This document shows positions 16,766 to 25,041 of a DNA stretch of 64,000 bases, in pieces. Position 1 is the stretch's first letter. Each line of letters begins with the position of its first letter. The notes beneath the pieces were generated by a model. The model made no database searches, was not told the DNA's origin, and saw only the letters and a list, made by a program, of their open reading frames with translations. The stretch covers positions 3,224,001 to 3,288,000 of the forward strand of contig NZ_CP099466.1 in the NCBI RefSeq assembly GCF_023921125.1, in the 5' to 3' direction. Origin of the DNA: Arthrobacter caoxuetaonis. Its GTDB lineage: Bacteria > Actinomycetota > Actinomycetes > Actinomycetales > Micrococcaceae. A program made the position numbers and the translations under genes.

Positions 16766-17742
16766 GTACCCTCACTGACCGTTATGTCTTTGCGGCGCTG
16801 CGCTCAATCCCTGAGGGGCAGCGCGGCGACATCGAACGCGAACTGCGCGGCTCCATCACCGACGACGTCGAAGCGCGGGTGGAGGGCGGACAGGCACCTG
16901 CCGACGCCGAAACCGCCGTTCTCGCCGAACTCGGGGATCCGGCCCGCCTCGCCGCGCAGTACAGCGGCCGGCCGCTGTACCTGATCGGACCGGACCTGTT
17001 CCTGGACTGGTGGCGGCTGCTCAAGACCCTGGCCATCATCATCACTCCGTTTTCCTTCGTAGGCTCGGTCGTGGTGCGAATGGCCCTTGAGCCCGGCGAC
17101 CCCGCCGGGGCCTTCGGAGCAGCGATCAGCACCGCGATCAACGTCCTGGTGCACCTGGGTTTCTGGGTGACGCTGGTCTTCGCGATCATCCAGTTCAACG
17201 GCACCCGCCGGAAGGATCTGGGGCTGCAGCCGTGGTCGCCCGCCATGCTCCCCCAGGTTCCGCGGAAGTCCCAGGTGTCCCTCGGCGACACCATCACCAC
17301 GGTGGTCTTCATCGCGTTCTTTATCGGCCTGCTCCTCTGGCAGCGGATCGGTTCGATGCTGTACCTGAACGGTGAACCGGTGCTGGTCCTGCAGGAAAGC
17401 CTCTGGAGTTTCTGGCTTCCGTACGTGATCATCCTGCTGGTCATCGAGGCGGGCTTCACCGTCGTGCTGTACCTGGCCGGGCGGTGGACGTATGCCTTCG
17501 CGGTGGTCAACACGGTCCTGGCGCTGGCGTTCATGGTGCCCGTACTCTGGCTGCTGGCCACGGAACAGGTCTACGACTGGGCGTTCCTTGCCAACGTGGA
17601 CTGGGCGCCGGATGCCTCCGCCTGGATCGCCGGCATCACGGCCGCGCTGGTCCTGTTTATCAGCCTATGGGACATCGGTGACGGCTTCCTTAAGGCCTGG
17701 AAGTCCAGCCGGCCGGCGCCGGTTCCTGCTGGCGTCCGGTAG
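16762..17742 (+). CDS. HAAS-domain multi-pass membrane protein
   Basis: 326 aa, ATG overlapping the PadR stop. The N-terminal 65 residues (DRYVFAALRSIPEGQRGDIERELRGSI, then AVLAELGDPARLAAQYSGRP) match the HAAS/permease-prefix domain that accompanies PadR regulators. Six or seven hydrophobic segments follow, starting near residue 85 (LLKTLAIIITPFSFVGSVVV). PadR-HAAS pairs are common in Gram-positive bacteria and often linked to envelope stress or drug response. The membrane part has no recognisable catalytic motif. Confidence 0.8.
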   Translation: MSTLTDRYVFAALRSIPEGQRGDIERELRGSITDDVEARVEGGQAPADAETAVLAELGDPARLAAQYSGRPLYLIGPDLFLDWWRLLKTLAIIITPFSFVGSVVVRMALEPGDPAGAFGAAISTAINVLVHLGFWVTLVFAIIQFNGTRRKDLGLQPWSPAMLPQVPRKSQVSLGDTITTVVFIAFFIGLLLWQRIGSMLYLNGEPVLVLQESLWSFWLPYVIILLVIEAGFTVVLYLAGRWTYAFAVVNTVLALAFMVPVLWLLATEQVYDWAFLANVDWAPDASAWIAGITAALVLFISLWDIGDGFLKAWKSSRPAPVPAGVR

Positions 17743-17749
17743 TTAAACC

Positions 17750-17792
17750 ACGACGGCGCCGCCCGGGAATGAGTCCCGGGCGGCGCCGTCGT
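17750..17792. terminator. Strong bidirectional hairpin terminator
   Basis: A 19-bp perfect stem (17750-17768 with 17774-17792) and ATGAG loop lies between the convergent HAAS membrane gene and the ABM-domain gene. GC-rich arms end in ACGACG/CGTCGT, with a short TTCT on the plus strand. Confidence 0.85.
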
Positions 17793-17807
17793 TCTATCTG
17801 CGTTTTG

Positions 17808-18407
17808 TCAGGAACGCCGGCGCTGCAGCCACGGCTGCAGCAGGCCGGTGACCCAGGGCAGCACCCAGTAGGCCATGATCGGGGTGAGGATCGCCGTCGT
17901 GATGAAGACGCGAAGCGGCATCAGGACGTCGTCCCAGCCGGGAACGGCGACGGCAGCCAGCCAGGTGAAAGCCAGGTTTACCGGGAAGAAGCCCAGCCAG
18001 ATGGCCACGGCCTGCTTCCAACGCGGCGGCTTTACCGGAGCTTGAAGGTCAGTGGTGGACGACGGCGCGTCGAACCAGCCTTCGATGCCGGTGCGGCGGG
18101 TGACGGTGCGGTCTTCCACCATGTCCCGGCCCCGTTCGAGCCAGGACCGGCGTGGTTCGGAGTGCTCCCACGCGTCCAGCGCAGCGGCGTCGGAGAAGCG
18201 GTAGAGCATGTGCCATTCATCGGAGGTGGCGGAGGCGCGGACCCATCCGGAGCCAAGGAACCCGGGCCAGGTGTTGGCGAGGTTGACGCCCTCCTGGACC
18301 CAGTGGGTGGCCTCAGACACGCGGCGGGGATCGACCCGCCGGGTGATGGAGACCGTCACCGCCTCCGGCCCCCGGGCCGGAAGGGTGTCAGTGTGCTGTG
18401 ATGTCAT
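17808..18407 (-). CDS. Antibiotic-biosynthesis-monooxygenase-fold membrane protein
   Basis: 199 aa from the ATG at 18407. Residues about 18-110 form an ABM-like ferredoxin fold (VTVSITRRVDPRRVSEATHWVQ, then GSGWVRASATSDEWHMLYRF). The C-terminal third has two hydrophobic segments (AVAIWLGFFPVNLAFTWLAA and FITTAILTPIMAYWVLPWV). This ABM plus two-TM arrangement is a known actinobacterial and proteobacterial family of unclear function. The N-terminal domain may bind a quinone or small aromatic, but no catalytic residues can be named. Confidence 0.75.
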   Translation of the reverse strand: MTSQHTDTLPARGPEAVTVSITRRVDPRRVSEATHWVQEGVNLANTWPGFLGSGWVRASATSDEWHMLYRFSDAAALDAWEHSEPRRSWLERGRDMVEDRTVTRRTGIEGWFDAPSSTTDLQAPVKPPRWKQAVAIWLGFFPVNLAFTWLAAVAVPGWDDVLMPLRVFITTAILTPIMAYWVLPWVTGLLQPWLQRRRS

Positions 18408-18453
18408 GCTTTCCAGTATCGGGTCAGGGATTCGGCGGGGACGAATCCGCGGT

Positions 18454-19191
18454 TCAGGCCAGCAGCGAGGCGGCTTGTTCGGCGAGCAGCACCAAGGACA
18501 GGCACACCATGATGATGCCGCTGCCCAGGGTGACGGCGCGGGCGCCGGCGGGCCGCGAACGCAGCAGCCGGCGGGCGGCCAGGGACACACACGTGTAGAC
18601 GACGATGGACACGGCAAAGTGGGACAACCCCAGGACCAGTGTCTGCAGCGGCACGGCGAGAGCGGCGCCGGGGTCGACGAACTGCGGGATCAGGGCCAGG
18701 TACAGCAGCAGCGCTTTGGGGTTGGTGCCGCTGGTTCCGAGGCCCTTCAGGAAGTCCCGCCGGGTGTCGGAGCGCGGCGGCGCCGGCCGGGTGTCGGAGC
18801 GCGGCGGCGCCGGCCGGGTCAGGAGTGCAACACTGCCTTCCGCCGTAACCGGAGCGGGAGCTGCTCCACCGGGAGCGGGCGCCGTCGTCGTGTCCGCCGT
18901 GAATCCGGCCGAGCGCCAGGTGCGGATGGTGGCAACCCCGAGCCACAACAGATAGGCCGCGCCCAAAAGGGTCAGGCCGGTCAGCAGCTGCGGCGTCGCC
19001 GCGATGACGGCGGCCAGCCCGGCCACGATCAGGGCGGTGTGGAAAAGATAGCCAGCGCAGAGTCCCGCGACGGCCGGGGCGACCCGGCGGGCCCGCAGCC
19101 CTGACGAGATGCAGTAGGCCCAGTCAGCACCCGGCGTCATGGCCAAGGTAACGGAGACGGCCGCGAAGCCTGCGAGCTGCTGAAATTCCAT
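18454..19191 (-). CDS. LysE/RhtB-family amino-acid exporter
   Basis: 245 aa. The signature of the family is present: VSVTLAMTPGADWAYCISSGLRAR at the N-terminus and LKGLGTSGTNPKALLLYLALIPQFV in the second half, with about six membrane spans. The cytoplasmic loop (about residues 95-145) is expanded, Pro/Ala-rich and contains a recent 9-residue tandem duplication. It is divergent from an Lrp/AsnC regulator, the classical arrangement for an amino-acid exporter induced by its substrate. Confidence 0.88.
   Translation of the reverse strand: MEFQQLAGFAAVSVTLAMTPGADWAYCISSGLRARRVAPAVAGLCAGYLFHTALIVAGLAAVIAATPQLLTGLTLLGAAYLLWLGVATIRTWRSAGFTADTTTAPAPGGAAPAPVTAEGSVALLTRPAPPRSDTRPAPPRSDTRRDFLKGLGTSGTNPKALLLYLALIPQFVDPGAALAVPLQTLVLGLSHFAVSIVVYTCVSLAARRLLRSRPAGARAVTLGSGIIMVCLSLVLLAEQAASLLA
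18761..18814 (-). repeat. 27-bp tandem duplication inside the LysE gene
   Basis: Two identical 27-bp units (18761-18787 and 18788-18814) encode RPAPPRSDT twice in the loop between membrane segments. Perfect identity shows the duplication is recent; it keeps the reading frame. Confidence 0.9.
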
Positions 19192-19272
19192 GAGCTCCAG
19201 CCTAGGGATCCGGCCGCGAAAAGTGCTGACCCATAAATACCTCCATCAGCACCGTAAAGATAAGATTCTTGC

Positions 19273-19722
19273 GTGACCGATGCCATTGACCGGGAAATTT
19301 TGCGCCTTCTCCAAAAGGACGGGCGAATGTCTGCCACCGCACTGGCGGCCGAAGTGGGCCTGACCGTGGCTCCGTGCCACCGGCGCATCAAGGAACTCGA
19401 ACGCCGGGGCGTGCTGACCGGCTACCGTGCCGTCGTGGATCCGGCCGCTGTTGGGCTCGGCTTCCAGGCGCTGGTGTTCGTCACGCTCCGGGACCGGGCC
19501 CACATGCTCGCGTTCGAAGAGGAGGTGGGCCGCAGCGGGCAGATCGTGGCGGCGGACCGTCTCTTTGGCAACCCCGACTTCCTGCTGAAGGTCGTCGCCG
19601 CCGACCTCCAGGCCTACCAGCAGTTCTATGACGAAGTCCTGGTCGAGCTGCCCGGTGTGGAAAAACTGACCAGCACGATCGTGATGAAGACGCTGAAGGA
19701 AGAAGGGGCCCTTCCGCTGTGA
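19273..19722 (+). CDS. Lrp/AsnC-family regulator
   Basis: 149 aa, GTG start at 19273. HTH: DREILRLLQKDGRMSATALAAEVGLTVAPCHRRIKELE; RAM ligand domain: LFGNPDFLLKVVAADLQAYQQFYDEVL and LPGVEKLTSTIVMKTLKEEG. It is divergent from the LysE exporter with an 81-bp shared promoter region, so it is probably the activator of that exporter responding to an amino acid. Confidence 0.9.
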   Translation: MTDAIDREILRLLQKDGRMSATALAAEVGLTVAPCHRRIKELERRGVLTGYRAVVDPAAVGLGFQALVFVTLRDRAHMLAFEEEVGRSGQIVAADRLFGNPDFLLKVVAADLQAYQQFYDEVLVELPGVEKLTSTIVMKTLKEEGALPL

Positions 19723-19755
19723 TTCCCGGCCGCTGCCGGGCGTAGATTGGAACGC

Positions 19756-20430
19756 ATGCCACTGGAGTCCGAAGAACTAACCGTCAATGCAGGGGACGGC
19801 ACCGTCTCCGCTGCCTATGCGCGGCCGTCCGATGCCTGGGCGTCCTTGGTGGTGGCGCACGGAGCCGGCTCCGGCATGGAGCATCCCTTCCTGACCGGCT
19901 TTACCGATGCAATGAACGACGGCGGCGTGGCCACGTGGCGCTTCAACTTCCCCTACCGGGAAGCAGGGAAGAAGTTCCCGGACCGCGCACCGGCAGCGAT
20001 TGCGGCCTGGCGTGCAGTGATGTTCGCGGCCGAAGACAACGCCGGCGGTGTTCCCGTCTGGGCCTGCGGGAAGTCCTTCGGCGGGCGGATGGCGTCCATG
20101 GCCGTGGCCGAGGGTATGCAGGCCGCCGGACTCGTGTTCCTCGGCTACCCGCTGCACCCGCCGGGCAAACCGGAGAAGCTGCGCGACGAGCACCTGTACG
20201 GACTGACCCTGCCCATGCTGTTCCTGCAGGGCACCCGCGATCCGTTTGCCCTCCCGGGTGAGCTGGAACCGGTGGCCGAAAGGATCGGGCCGAACGCCGT
20301 CGTCGAGCGTATTGAAGGCGGAAACCACATGTTCGAGGTGGCCGGGAACAAGCGTCCGCAGGATGTGATCGGGGCGTCTCTGGCGGCGCCGGTGCTGGAG
20401 TTCCTGCGGGCGCACACGCCTGGGCGCTAG
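19756..20430 (+). CDS. Alpha/beta hydrolase (KANL3/Tex30-like)
   Basis: 224 aa from the ATG at 19756. Family features are LVVAHGAGSGMEHPFLTGF (oxyanion region), WACGKSFGGRMAS with nucleophile Ser in GKSFGG, LFLQGTRDPF (acid) and GGNHMFEV (His). The motif GxSxGGRMA is characteristic of the KANL3/Tex30-like hydrolases. The substrate is unknown. The gene stands alone after the Lrp regulator. Confidence 0.8.
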   Translation: MPLESEELTVNAGDGTVSAAYARPSDAWASLVVAHGAGSGMEHPFLTGFTDAMNDGGVATWRFNFPYREAGKKFPDRAPAAIAAWRAVMFAAEDNAGGVPVWACGKSFGGRMASMAVAEGMQAAGLVFLGYPLHPPGKPEKLRDEHLYGLTLPMLFLQGTRDPFALPGELEPVAERIGPNAVVERIEGGNHMFEVAGNKRPQDVIGASLAAPVLEFLRAHTPGR

Positions 20431-20466
20431 TCCCCGCGGCGGGGCGCGAGCTGCGCCGCCGGGCGC

Positions 20467-20610
20467 AAACCTTCGGGGAGATAACGTCCCCTGCTGGGCG
20501 TCCGCCCAAACCTTCGGGGAGATAACGTCCCCTGGGGCGCTCCGAAAGAACGTTTACTCCCCGAGGGTTCGTCAAGCAGGGCGCTAAAGAACGTCAGCTC
20601 CCCGAAGGTT
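20467..20610. repeat. Two direct plus two inverted copies of a 22-26-bp motif, 41-bp period
   Basis: Direct copies at 20467-20492 and 20508-20533 (AAACCTTCGGGGAG core, then ATAACGTCCCCT). Inverted copies at 20548-20570 and 20589-20610, whose reverse complements read AACCCTCGGGGAG and AACCTTCGGGGAG followed by ACGTTC. The spacing is 41 bp in both arms. The whole block lies in the 213-bp gap between a hydrolase and a DUF3592 gene and could fold as a long interrupted cruciform. Confidence 0.85.
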
Positions 20611-20643
20611 GCACGAGTATTCCCGGACTGCCGGTATCCTGCC

Positions 20644-21378
20644 ATGGTGAAAAACAGTGACACCAGGCCGCAGGCGGACAGTGCGCCGACGGGGCCCAAG
20701 GCGTTCGTAGTACCCGAAGGCTGGACCCGTTCCCCTCACCGCAATACCAGCAAGTACGCCATGGAGGTGGCCTATGGCCGGCACGCATGGCGCGGAATCT
20801 ACCTAAACGACGGCGCCGGCAACGGCTACTTCGCCCCGGGGTGGAATGGGGTGCGGCTGGCGCGGAATATGCGCGTGGTGCAGCGTGCGACTGGTGCCCT
20901 GACCATTTTGTCCCTCCTGGTCTTCGGTGGCTGGACCGTAAAGACGGTACTCGACAACAGGGAGTACTACCGGCTCTCCGCTGAGGGGGTCCAGGTCCAG
21001 GCCCTGGTGCAATCGGTTTCGACCGAGACATCGACGCGGCACCCCAAAAACAGCGACCGGTCCTACACAACCAAGACAGCAGCTGTTGTCAGCTATTCGG
21101 TGGGCGGGGGTTCATTCTCGGGGACGGTGGAACACCGGTCCCACTCAAAAGACGGATATCCCGAACCTGAATGGCAGCCTGGGGAACTGGTGGAGCTGTA
21201 TGCCGATCCGGCTGCTCCCGAGAAAATCGTGGTTCTCAGCCCGTACCTTGAAGATCGGACCAGCCCCGTCAACGGCGCCACGTGGTTCTTGATGATCGCA
21301 GGCTTGGCGATATCGGCTGTTCCTGCGGCCATTTACTTCGTTGCCCGCAGCAGCCGGCGCAAGGCAGAAGCACTCTAG
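20644..21378 (+). CDS. DUF3592-type membrane protein
   Basis: 244 aa. A cytoplasmic N-terminus of about 80 residues, a membrane segment about 84-103 (TGALTILSLLVFGGWTVKTV), an extracytoplasmic part with the DUF3592 pattern (VVSYSVGGGSFSGTVEHRS, then PGELVELYADPAAPEKIV), and a second membrane segment about 217-236. Family members have no established function. There is no clear RBS before the ATG at 20644. Confidence 0.7.
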   Translation: MVKNSDTRPQADSAPTGPKAFVVPEGWTRSPHRNTSKYAMEVAYGRHAWRGIYLNDGAGNGYFAPGWNGVRLARNMRVVQRATGALTILSLLVFGGWTVKTVLDNREYYRLSAEGVQVQALVQSVSTETSTRHPKNSDRSYTTKTAAVVSYSVGGGSFSGTVEHRSHSKDGYPEPEWQPGELVELYADPAAPEKIVVLSPYLEDRTSPVNGATWFLMIAGLAISAVPAAIYFVARSSRRKAEAL

Positions 21379-21517
21379 TCCGTCGCCGGCCAGGGGGATG
21401 CAGGTTTTGACGGAACTGCGGTGTCCTGCCACGATCAGTCTGGGCATTCGCCGACGTCAACACGCCCATCCGCATTATGCGCCGCAGGATCCTGCGGCCC
21501 CTGTCCAGGAGGAATCT

Positions 21518-22213
21518 TTGTCGCCACATCCCGCTTTGCAGGCTGTTCTCTGGGATATGGACGGCACGCTCGTGGACACCGAACCGTATTGGTTCGCCGC
21601 CGAGAAGGAGCTGATGGCCCGGTTTGGAGTTCGTTGGAGCGATGAGCAGGCCATGGAACTGGTGGGCAATGCCCTGCCCGATTCAGCCCGTGCACTGCAG
21701 GCGGCGGGCGCTGACCTGGGCATCCGCGAGATCCTCGATGAGCTACTGAAGAGCGTGGTCCGCGCGGTCCAGCAGAAGACTCCGTGGCGGCCGGGGGCCC
21801 GTGAGATGCTTGCCGATCTCCACTCCGAGGGGATTCCCTGCGCCATGGTCACTATGAGCGAGACCCTGCTGGCCCGCGTCGTCGCCGACCAGCTGCCCGA
21901 GGGCACTTTCCGCTTCCTTGTCACCGGGGAGATGGTCTCCCTGGGCAAGCCCGATCCGGAGCCCTACCTGCTGGCGGCGAAGCTGATGGGCGAAGAGCTC
22001 GGGGCATCCGTGGACCTGGACCGCGTGGTCGCGGTGGAGGATTCGCTTCCCGGCGTCGCCTCGGCCAAGGCATCGGGCGCTGTGACGCTCACCGTTCCGA
22101 ACGCCGTCGAGGTCCCGGAGCAGCCTGGCATCACGCGCTGGGAGACCCTGGCCGGCCGCACCGTTGCTGATCTGCAGGCGCTGGTTGTGGAGCGAAGCAC
22201 CCTCCGGGTTTAA
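21518..22213 (+). CDS. HAD-superfamily phosphatase
   Basis: 231 aa from a TTG start at 21518, chosen because AGGAGG lies 6 nt upstream and the protein then begins right before the catalytic motif. Motif I WDMDGTLVDTEPYWF (Asp13, Asp15), motif II VTMSETL, motif III Lys in SLGKPDPEPYLLAA and motif IV VAVEDSLPGVASAKASG are all intact, as in phosphoglycolate phosphatase/beta-phosphoglucomutase-like enzymes. The substrate is undetermined. Its TAA stop shares the palindrome TTAA with the convergent ferredoxin reductase. Confidence 0.88.
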   Translation: MSPHPALQAVLWDMDGTLVDTEPYWFAAEKELMARFGVRWSDEQAMELVGNALPDSARALQAAGADLGIREILDELLKSVVRAVQQKTPWRPGAREMLADLHSEGIPCAMVTMSETLLARVVADQLPEGTFRFLVTGEMVSLGKPDPEPYLLAAKLMGEELGASVDLDRVVAVEDSLPGVASAKASGAVTLTVPNAVEVPEQPGITRWETLAGRTVADLQALVVERSTLRV

Positions 22214-23493
22214 GGCATCTGGTTCGTAACCTCAGGCGGGTACCCGGGGAACCACTGATTCTTTGAGTCCCTGGCCAGGTTCGCGTCCGGCGGGATATCC
22301 ATCCCCTGGGCCAGGGCGTTTCGCACCGCCATGAAGTCCCGCGGAGTGTTGACGCAGTCCGCAGCAATGATCCGGCCTTCGCGGTAGTAGAGAACGGAGA
22401 ATCTTTCGCTCTCCGGATCCCCGCGCAGGACAGTGCTGTCGTGCCCTGCGGACAAGCCGGCGATCTGCAGTTTCAAGTCCCCCTGATCCGACCAGAACCA
22501 CGGCACCGTCCGGTACTCCGCTTCCAGGCCCAGCAGCGACCGCGCGGCGGTTTTCGCCTGTTCGACGGCGTTCTGGACACTCTCCAGCCGCACGTTCCCG
22601 CTGCCGTAGTCCGCGACGAATGGATTGGGCATGTTGGCACAATCCCCCGCAGCCACCGTGACACCGTCCGAGGCAACCGCGCTCGAATCCACCACAACGC
22701 CGTTGCTGACTTCCAGGCCAAGACGTTCGGCCAGTTCGGTGCGTGGAAGCACCCCCACCCCGATGACGACGACCTCGGCTGGGACTGTGGGGCCTTGAGC
22801 AAGCTCAACTCCTGTAACTCGGCCGTCTTCGCCAGCGATACGGACAATTTCCGCGTTCAGTAAAACTGTTGTTCCGCGGCGCCGGTGTGCCCAGAGATAG
22901 AAATCGCTCGTCGTTTCGGCAACCGCCCGGCCCACCAGCCGGGGCGCGGCCTCAATGATAGTTACTTGTTTGCCGGCCGCCCGGGCAGCGGTGGCCACCT
23001 CCAGCCCAATGAATCCGCCACCAATGACCGCCACGCTGCGGGCCTTGCCGAGCAAGCTGTGCAGGGACGCTGCCTGGTCTGCATCGCGCAGATAGCACAC
23101 ACCCTCCATCTCCGCCCCGGCAAGAGGGAGCTTCCGCGGAGCTGCACCGGTGGTCAGTGCGAGCCTCGTAAAAGGGAACACCCTCCCGCTCACGCCGACG
23201 GCGGTGCCGCCGTCGGTGCCCCTAGAGATATCCACGATTTCTTCCCCTGTGACCAATTCAATCCCCTGCTGGTCAAACCACTCCTCGGTTCGGAAGGTCA
23301 GCGAGGCTGCGGTCGCTTCCCCCTTGAGGAAGGCTTTGGACAGGGCAGGCCGCTGGTAGGGGAGGTAGGACTCTTCGCCGACCAGCACAATGGGCGCCGC
23401 ATCCCCGAGCTCCCGCAGGGTGGTAGCCAGTTGAACTCCGGCCTGGCAGTTTCCGATGATCAGGGTCGCGCCGGTGGAGTTGCTCGTTTCCAT
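22210..23493 (-). CDS. Ferredoxin reductase of the P450 system
   Basis: 427 aa from the ATG at 23493 (a GTG one codon upstream is possible). FAD/NAD(P) two-dinucleotide fold: ATLIIGNCQAGVQLATTLRE, PYQRPALSKAFLKG, SVAVIGGGFIGLEVATAA and GVTVAAGDCANMPN. These are standard for putidaredoxin-reductase-like partners of cytochrome P450. It is the last gene of the operon SBP-P450-ferredoxin-reductase, immediately after the ferredoxin stop. It would take electrons from NADH to the [2Fe-2S] protein. Confidence 0.92.
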   Translation of the reverse strand: METSNSTGATLIIGNCQAGVQLATTLRELGDAAPIVLVGEESYLPYQRPALSKAFLKGEATAASLTFRTEEWFDQQGIELVTGEEIVDISRGTDGGTAVGVSGRVFPFTRLALTTGAAPRKLPLAGAEMEGVCYLRDADQAASLHSLLGKARSVAVIGGGFIGLEVATAARAAGKQVTIIEAAPRLVGRAVAETTSDFYLWAHRRRGTTVLLNAEIVRIAGEDGRVTGVELAQGPTVPAEVVVIGVGVLPRTELAERLGLEVSNGVVVDSSAVASDGVTVAAGDCANMPNPFVADYGSGNVRLESVQNAVEQAKTAARSLLGLEAEYRTVPWFWSDQGDLKLQIAGLSAGHDSTVLRGDPESERFSVLYYREGRIIAADCVNTPRDFMAVRNALAQGMDIPPDANLARDSKNQWFPGYPPEVTNQMP

Positions 23494-23496
23494 CAC

Positions 23497-23811
23497 TTAG
23501 ACCTGCGTTTCCGGGATCCGGACCCTGATATCCACGTCTACCCGAAGCTGGCAGGAGAGCCGGCTGCCTTCTTCCCGCTCGGCTGCCGCGCAGTCAAGCA
23601 TCTCGTCCTCCACGGCGGAGATCTCCGGCAGCCTCGCCCGGTCACCTGGTTCGACGTAAACGTGGCAGGTGGCGCACATTGCGCTGCCGCCGCACTCGGC
23701 AACGATCCCCGGAACGCCGGAGGAGACTGCCGTGCGCATAACGCTGGCGCTTGCTTCGGCTTCGACAATCATTTCAGTGCCGTCAGGCTGGATATAGGTT
23801 ACTTTTGGCAT
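23497..23811 (-). CDS. [2Fe-2S] ferredoxin (putidaredoxin type)
   Basis: 104 aa. Cluster ligands appear as ECGGSAMCATC plus a fourth Cys in RLSCQL, giving the C-x5-C-x2-C-xn-C pattern of the adrenodoxin/putidaredoxin class. It lies between the P450 and the reductase genes and is separated from the latter by no bases, so the three form a complete electron-transfer chain. Confidence 0.93.
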   Translation of the reverse strand: MPKVTYIQPDGTEMIVEAEASASVMRTAVSSGVPGIVAECGGSAMCATCHVYVEPGDRARLPEISAVEDEMLDCAAAEREEGSRLSCQLRVDVDIRVRIPETQV

Positions 23812-23827
23812 CTTTGGCTCCGGGAGT

Positions 23828-25033
23828 TCAGACGGACGGGGTGAGGCGCAGCGGCAGGGAATCTAGTCCGCGGAGCGTGTTGTTGAGCTGTTGGATAGGC
23901 GCGCCGATAATCTCGATCTTCTGCACACGTCGGGCCAGTGCCGAGAGGATACACTCGCCCTCCATCCGTGCGAGCATCTGACCTAGGCAGGCATGGATAC
24001 CGAAGCCGAAACCGACATGGCCCATGGTTTTGCGGGTGATGTCGAAGACCTCCGGGTTTTCCCATCTACGGGGATCACGGTTTGCCGCGGCAATGAACAT
24101 TAGGATTTTGGCGCCCTCAGGAATTTTGATGCCTGAAAGTTCCGTGTCTCTGGACGTGGTGCGGAAGAACGTCTGGACTGGTGATTCGTACCGGATCGTC
24201 TCTTCGAACGCGGCTCGCGCCAGCGACGGGTCATTGTGCAGCAGCCGGTACTGATCCGGATGTTGGGCAAGACACAGCAGTGCATTGCCGATCCCGTGGA
24301 CGGTGGTGTCCACGCCGGCGGAAAGGAAGGAGCGCAGCAGCCTGGCTGAGTCCTCCGCTTCATAGCCAGCTTCGGCAGCGGCGGCGTGGATCCGGTTGCC
24401 CAAACCGTCCCCGCTGAGCGCCCCCGGCTGGCACTGCTCCATAACCCAGCCGGCGGCCTTTGACCCTCTTTCCATGGCCTTTTCGAAATGTCCGTTCCTT
24501 GGCCCGAACGTGTTAAAAACCATGGACCCGTAGGGCAGCAGGTTCTCGCGTCCTTCCTTGGGTAACCCGACAAAGTCAGGAAAGACCTCAAGCGGATATG
24601 CCTCAGCCAGGTCTCTGACTCCGTCAATATCGCCACTTGCCGCGACCTGTTCCACCATGCGATCCGCTCGTTCCTGGAAGCCGACCTTGAGCTCGCGAAG
24701 GAATTTGGGGCTCAGTATGCTCGTCACAACGTGCCGTGCCCTGGTGTGCTCCGGGGGATCCGCCTCCAGCAGGAGGCTCGGGGCCCGCCAGGGTTTGTCT
24801 TTGCGGAAATCCGTGATGCCGACGCCCGCCGAGGAAATGAAAGTCTCATGGTTTGAGAACACCTGCGAAACCTCGTCATGGCGGGCGACTGCCCAGACTT
24901 GGTAACGATCCAACCATGTCACCGGACCTGCTTCGCGCAACTGAGAATGGGCTTCGTATGGGTCGGCCAGAAAGGTATCGGCGAACGGGTCCAGATCGAG
25001 AACCGGGATATCGGATTCTGTTGTTGCAGTCAT
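23828..25033 (-). CDS. Cytochrome P450, CYP199-like (p-substituted benzoate oxidation)
   Basis: 401 aa. Heme-binding loop GFGFGIHACLG with Cys349, I-helix AGVDTT (239-244) and ExxR at 278-281. Long stretches recall CYP199A enzymes of Rhodopseudomonas, for example SSAGVGITDFRKDKPWRAPS and HGIGNALLCLA. Residues Arg83, Ser86 and Ser235 lie nine positions before CYP199A4 Arg92, Ser95 and Ser244, which bind the substrate carboxylate. This predicts 4-substituted benzoates such as 4-methoxybenzoate as substrates, with O-demethylation as the likely reaction. The assignment rests on remembered family sequence, not on a search. Ferredoxin and reductase follow in the same operon. Confidence 0.88.
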   Translation of the reverse strand: MTATTESDIPVLDLDPFADTFLADPYEAHSQLREAGPVTWLDRYQVWAVARHDEVSQVFSNHETFISSAGVGITDFRKDKPWRAPSLLLEADPPEHTRARHVVTSILSPKFLRELKVGFQERADRMVEQVAASGDIDGVRDLAEAYPLEVFPDFVGLPKEGRENLLPYGSMVFNTFGPRNGHFEKAMERGSKAAGWVMEQCQPGALSGDGLGNRIHAAAAEAGYEAEDSARLLRSFLSAGVDTTVHGIGNALLCLAQHPDQYRLLHNDPSLARAAFEETIRYESPVQTFFRTTSRDTELSGIKIPEGAKILMFIAAANRDPRRWENPEVFDITRKTMGHVGFGFGIHACLGQMLARMEGECILSALARRVQKIEIIGAPIQQLNNTLRGLDSLPLRLTPSV

Positions 25034-25041
25034 GTGTCCTC

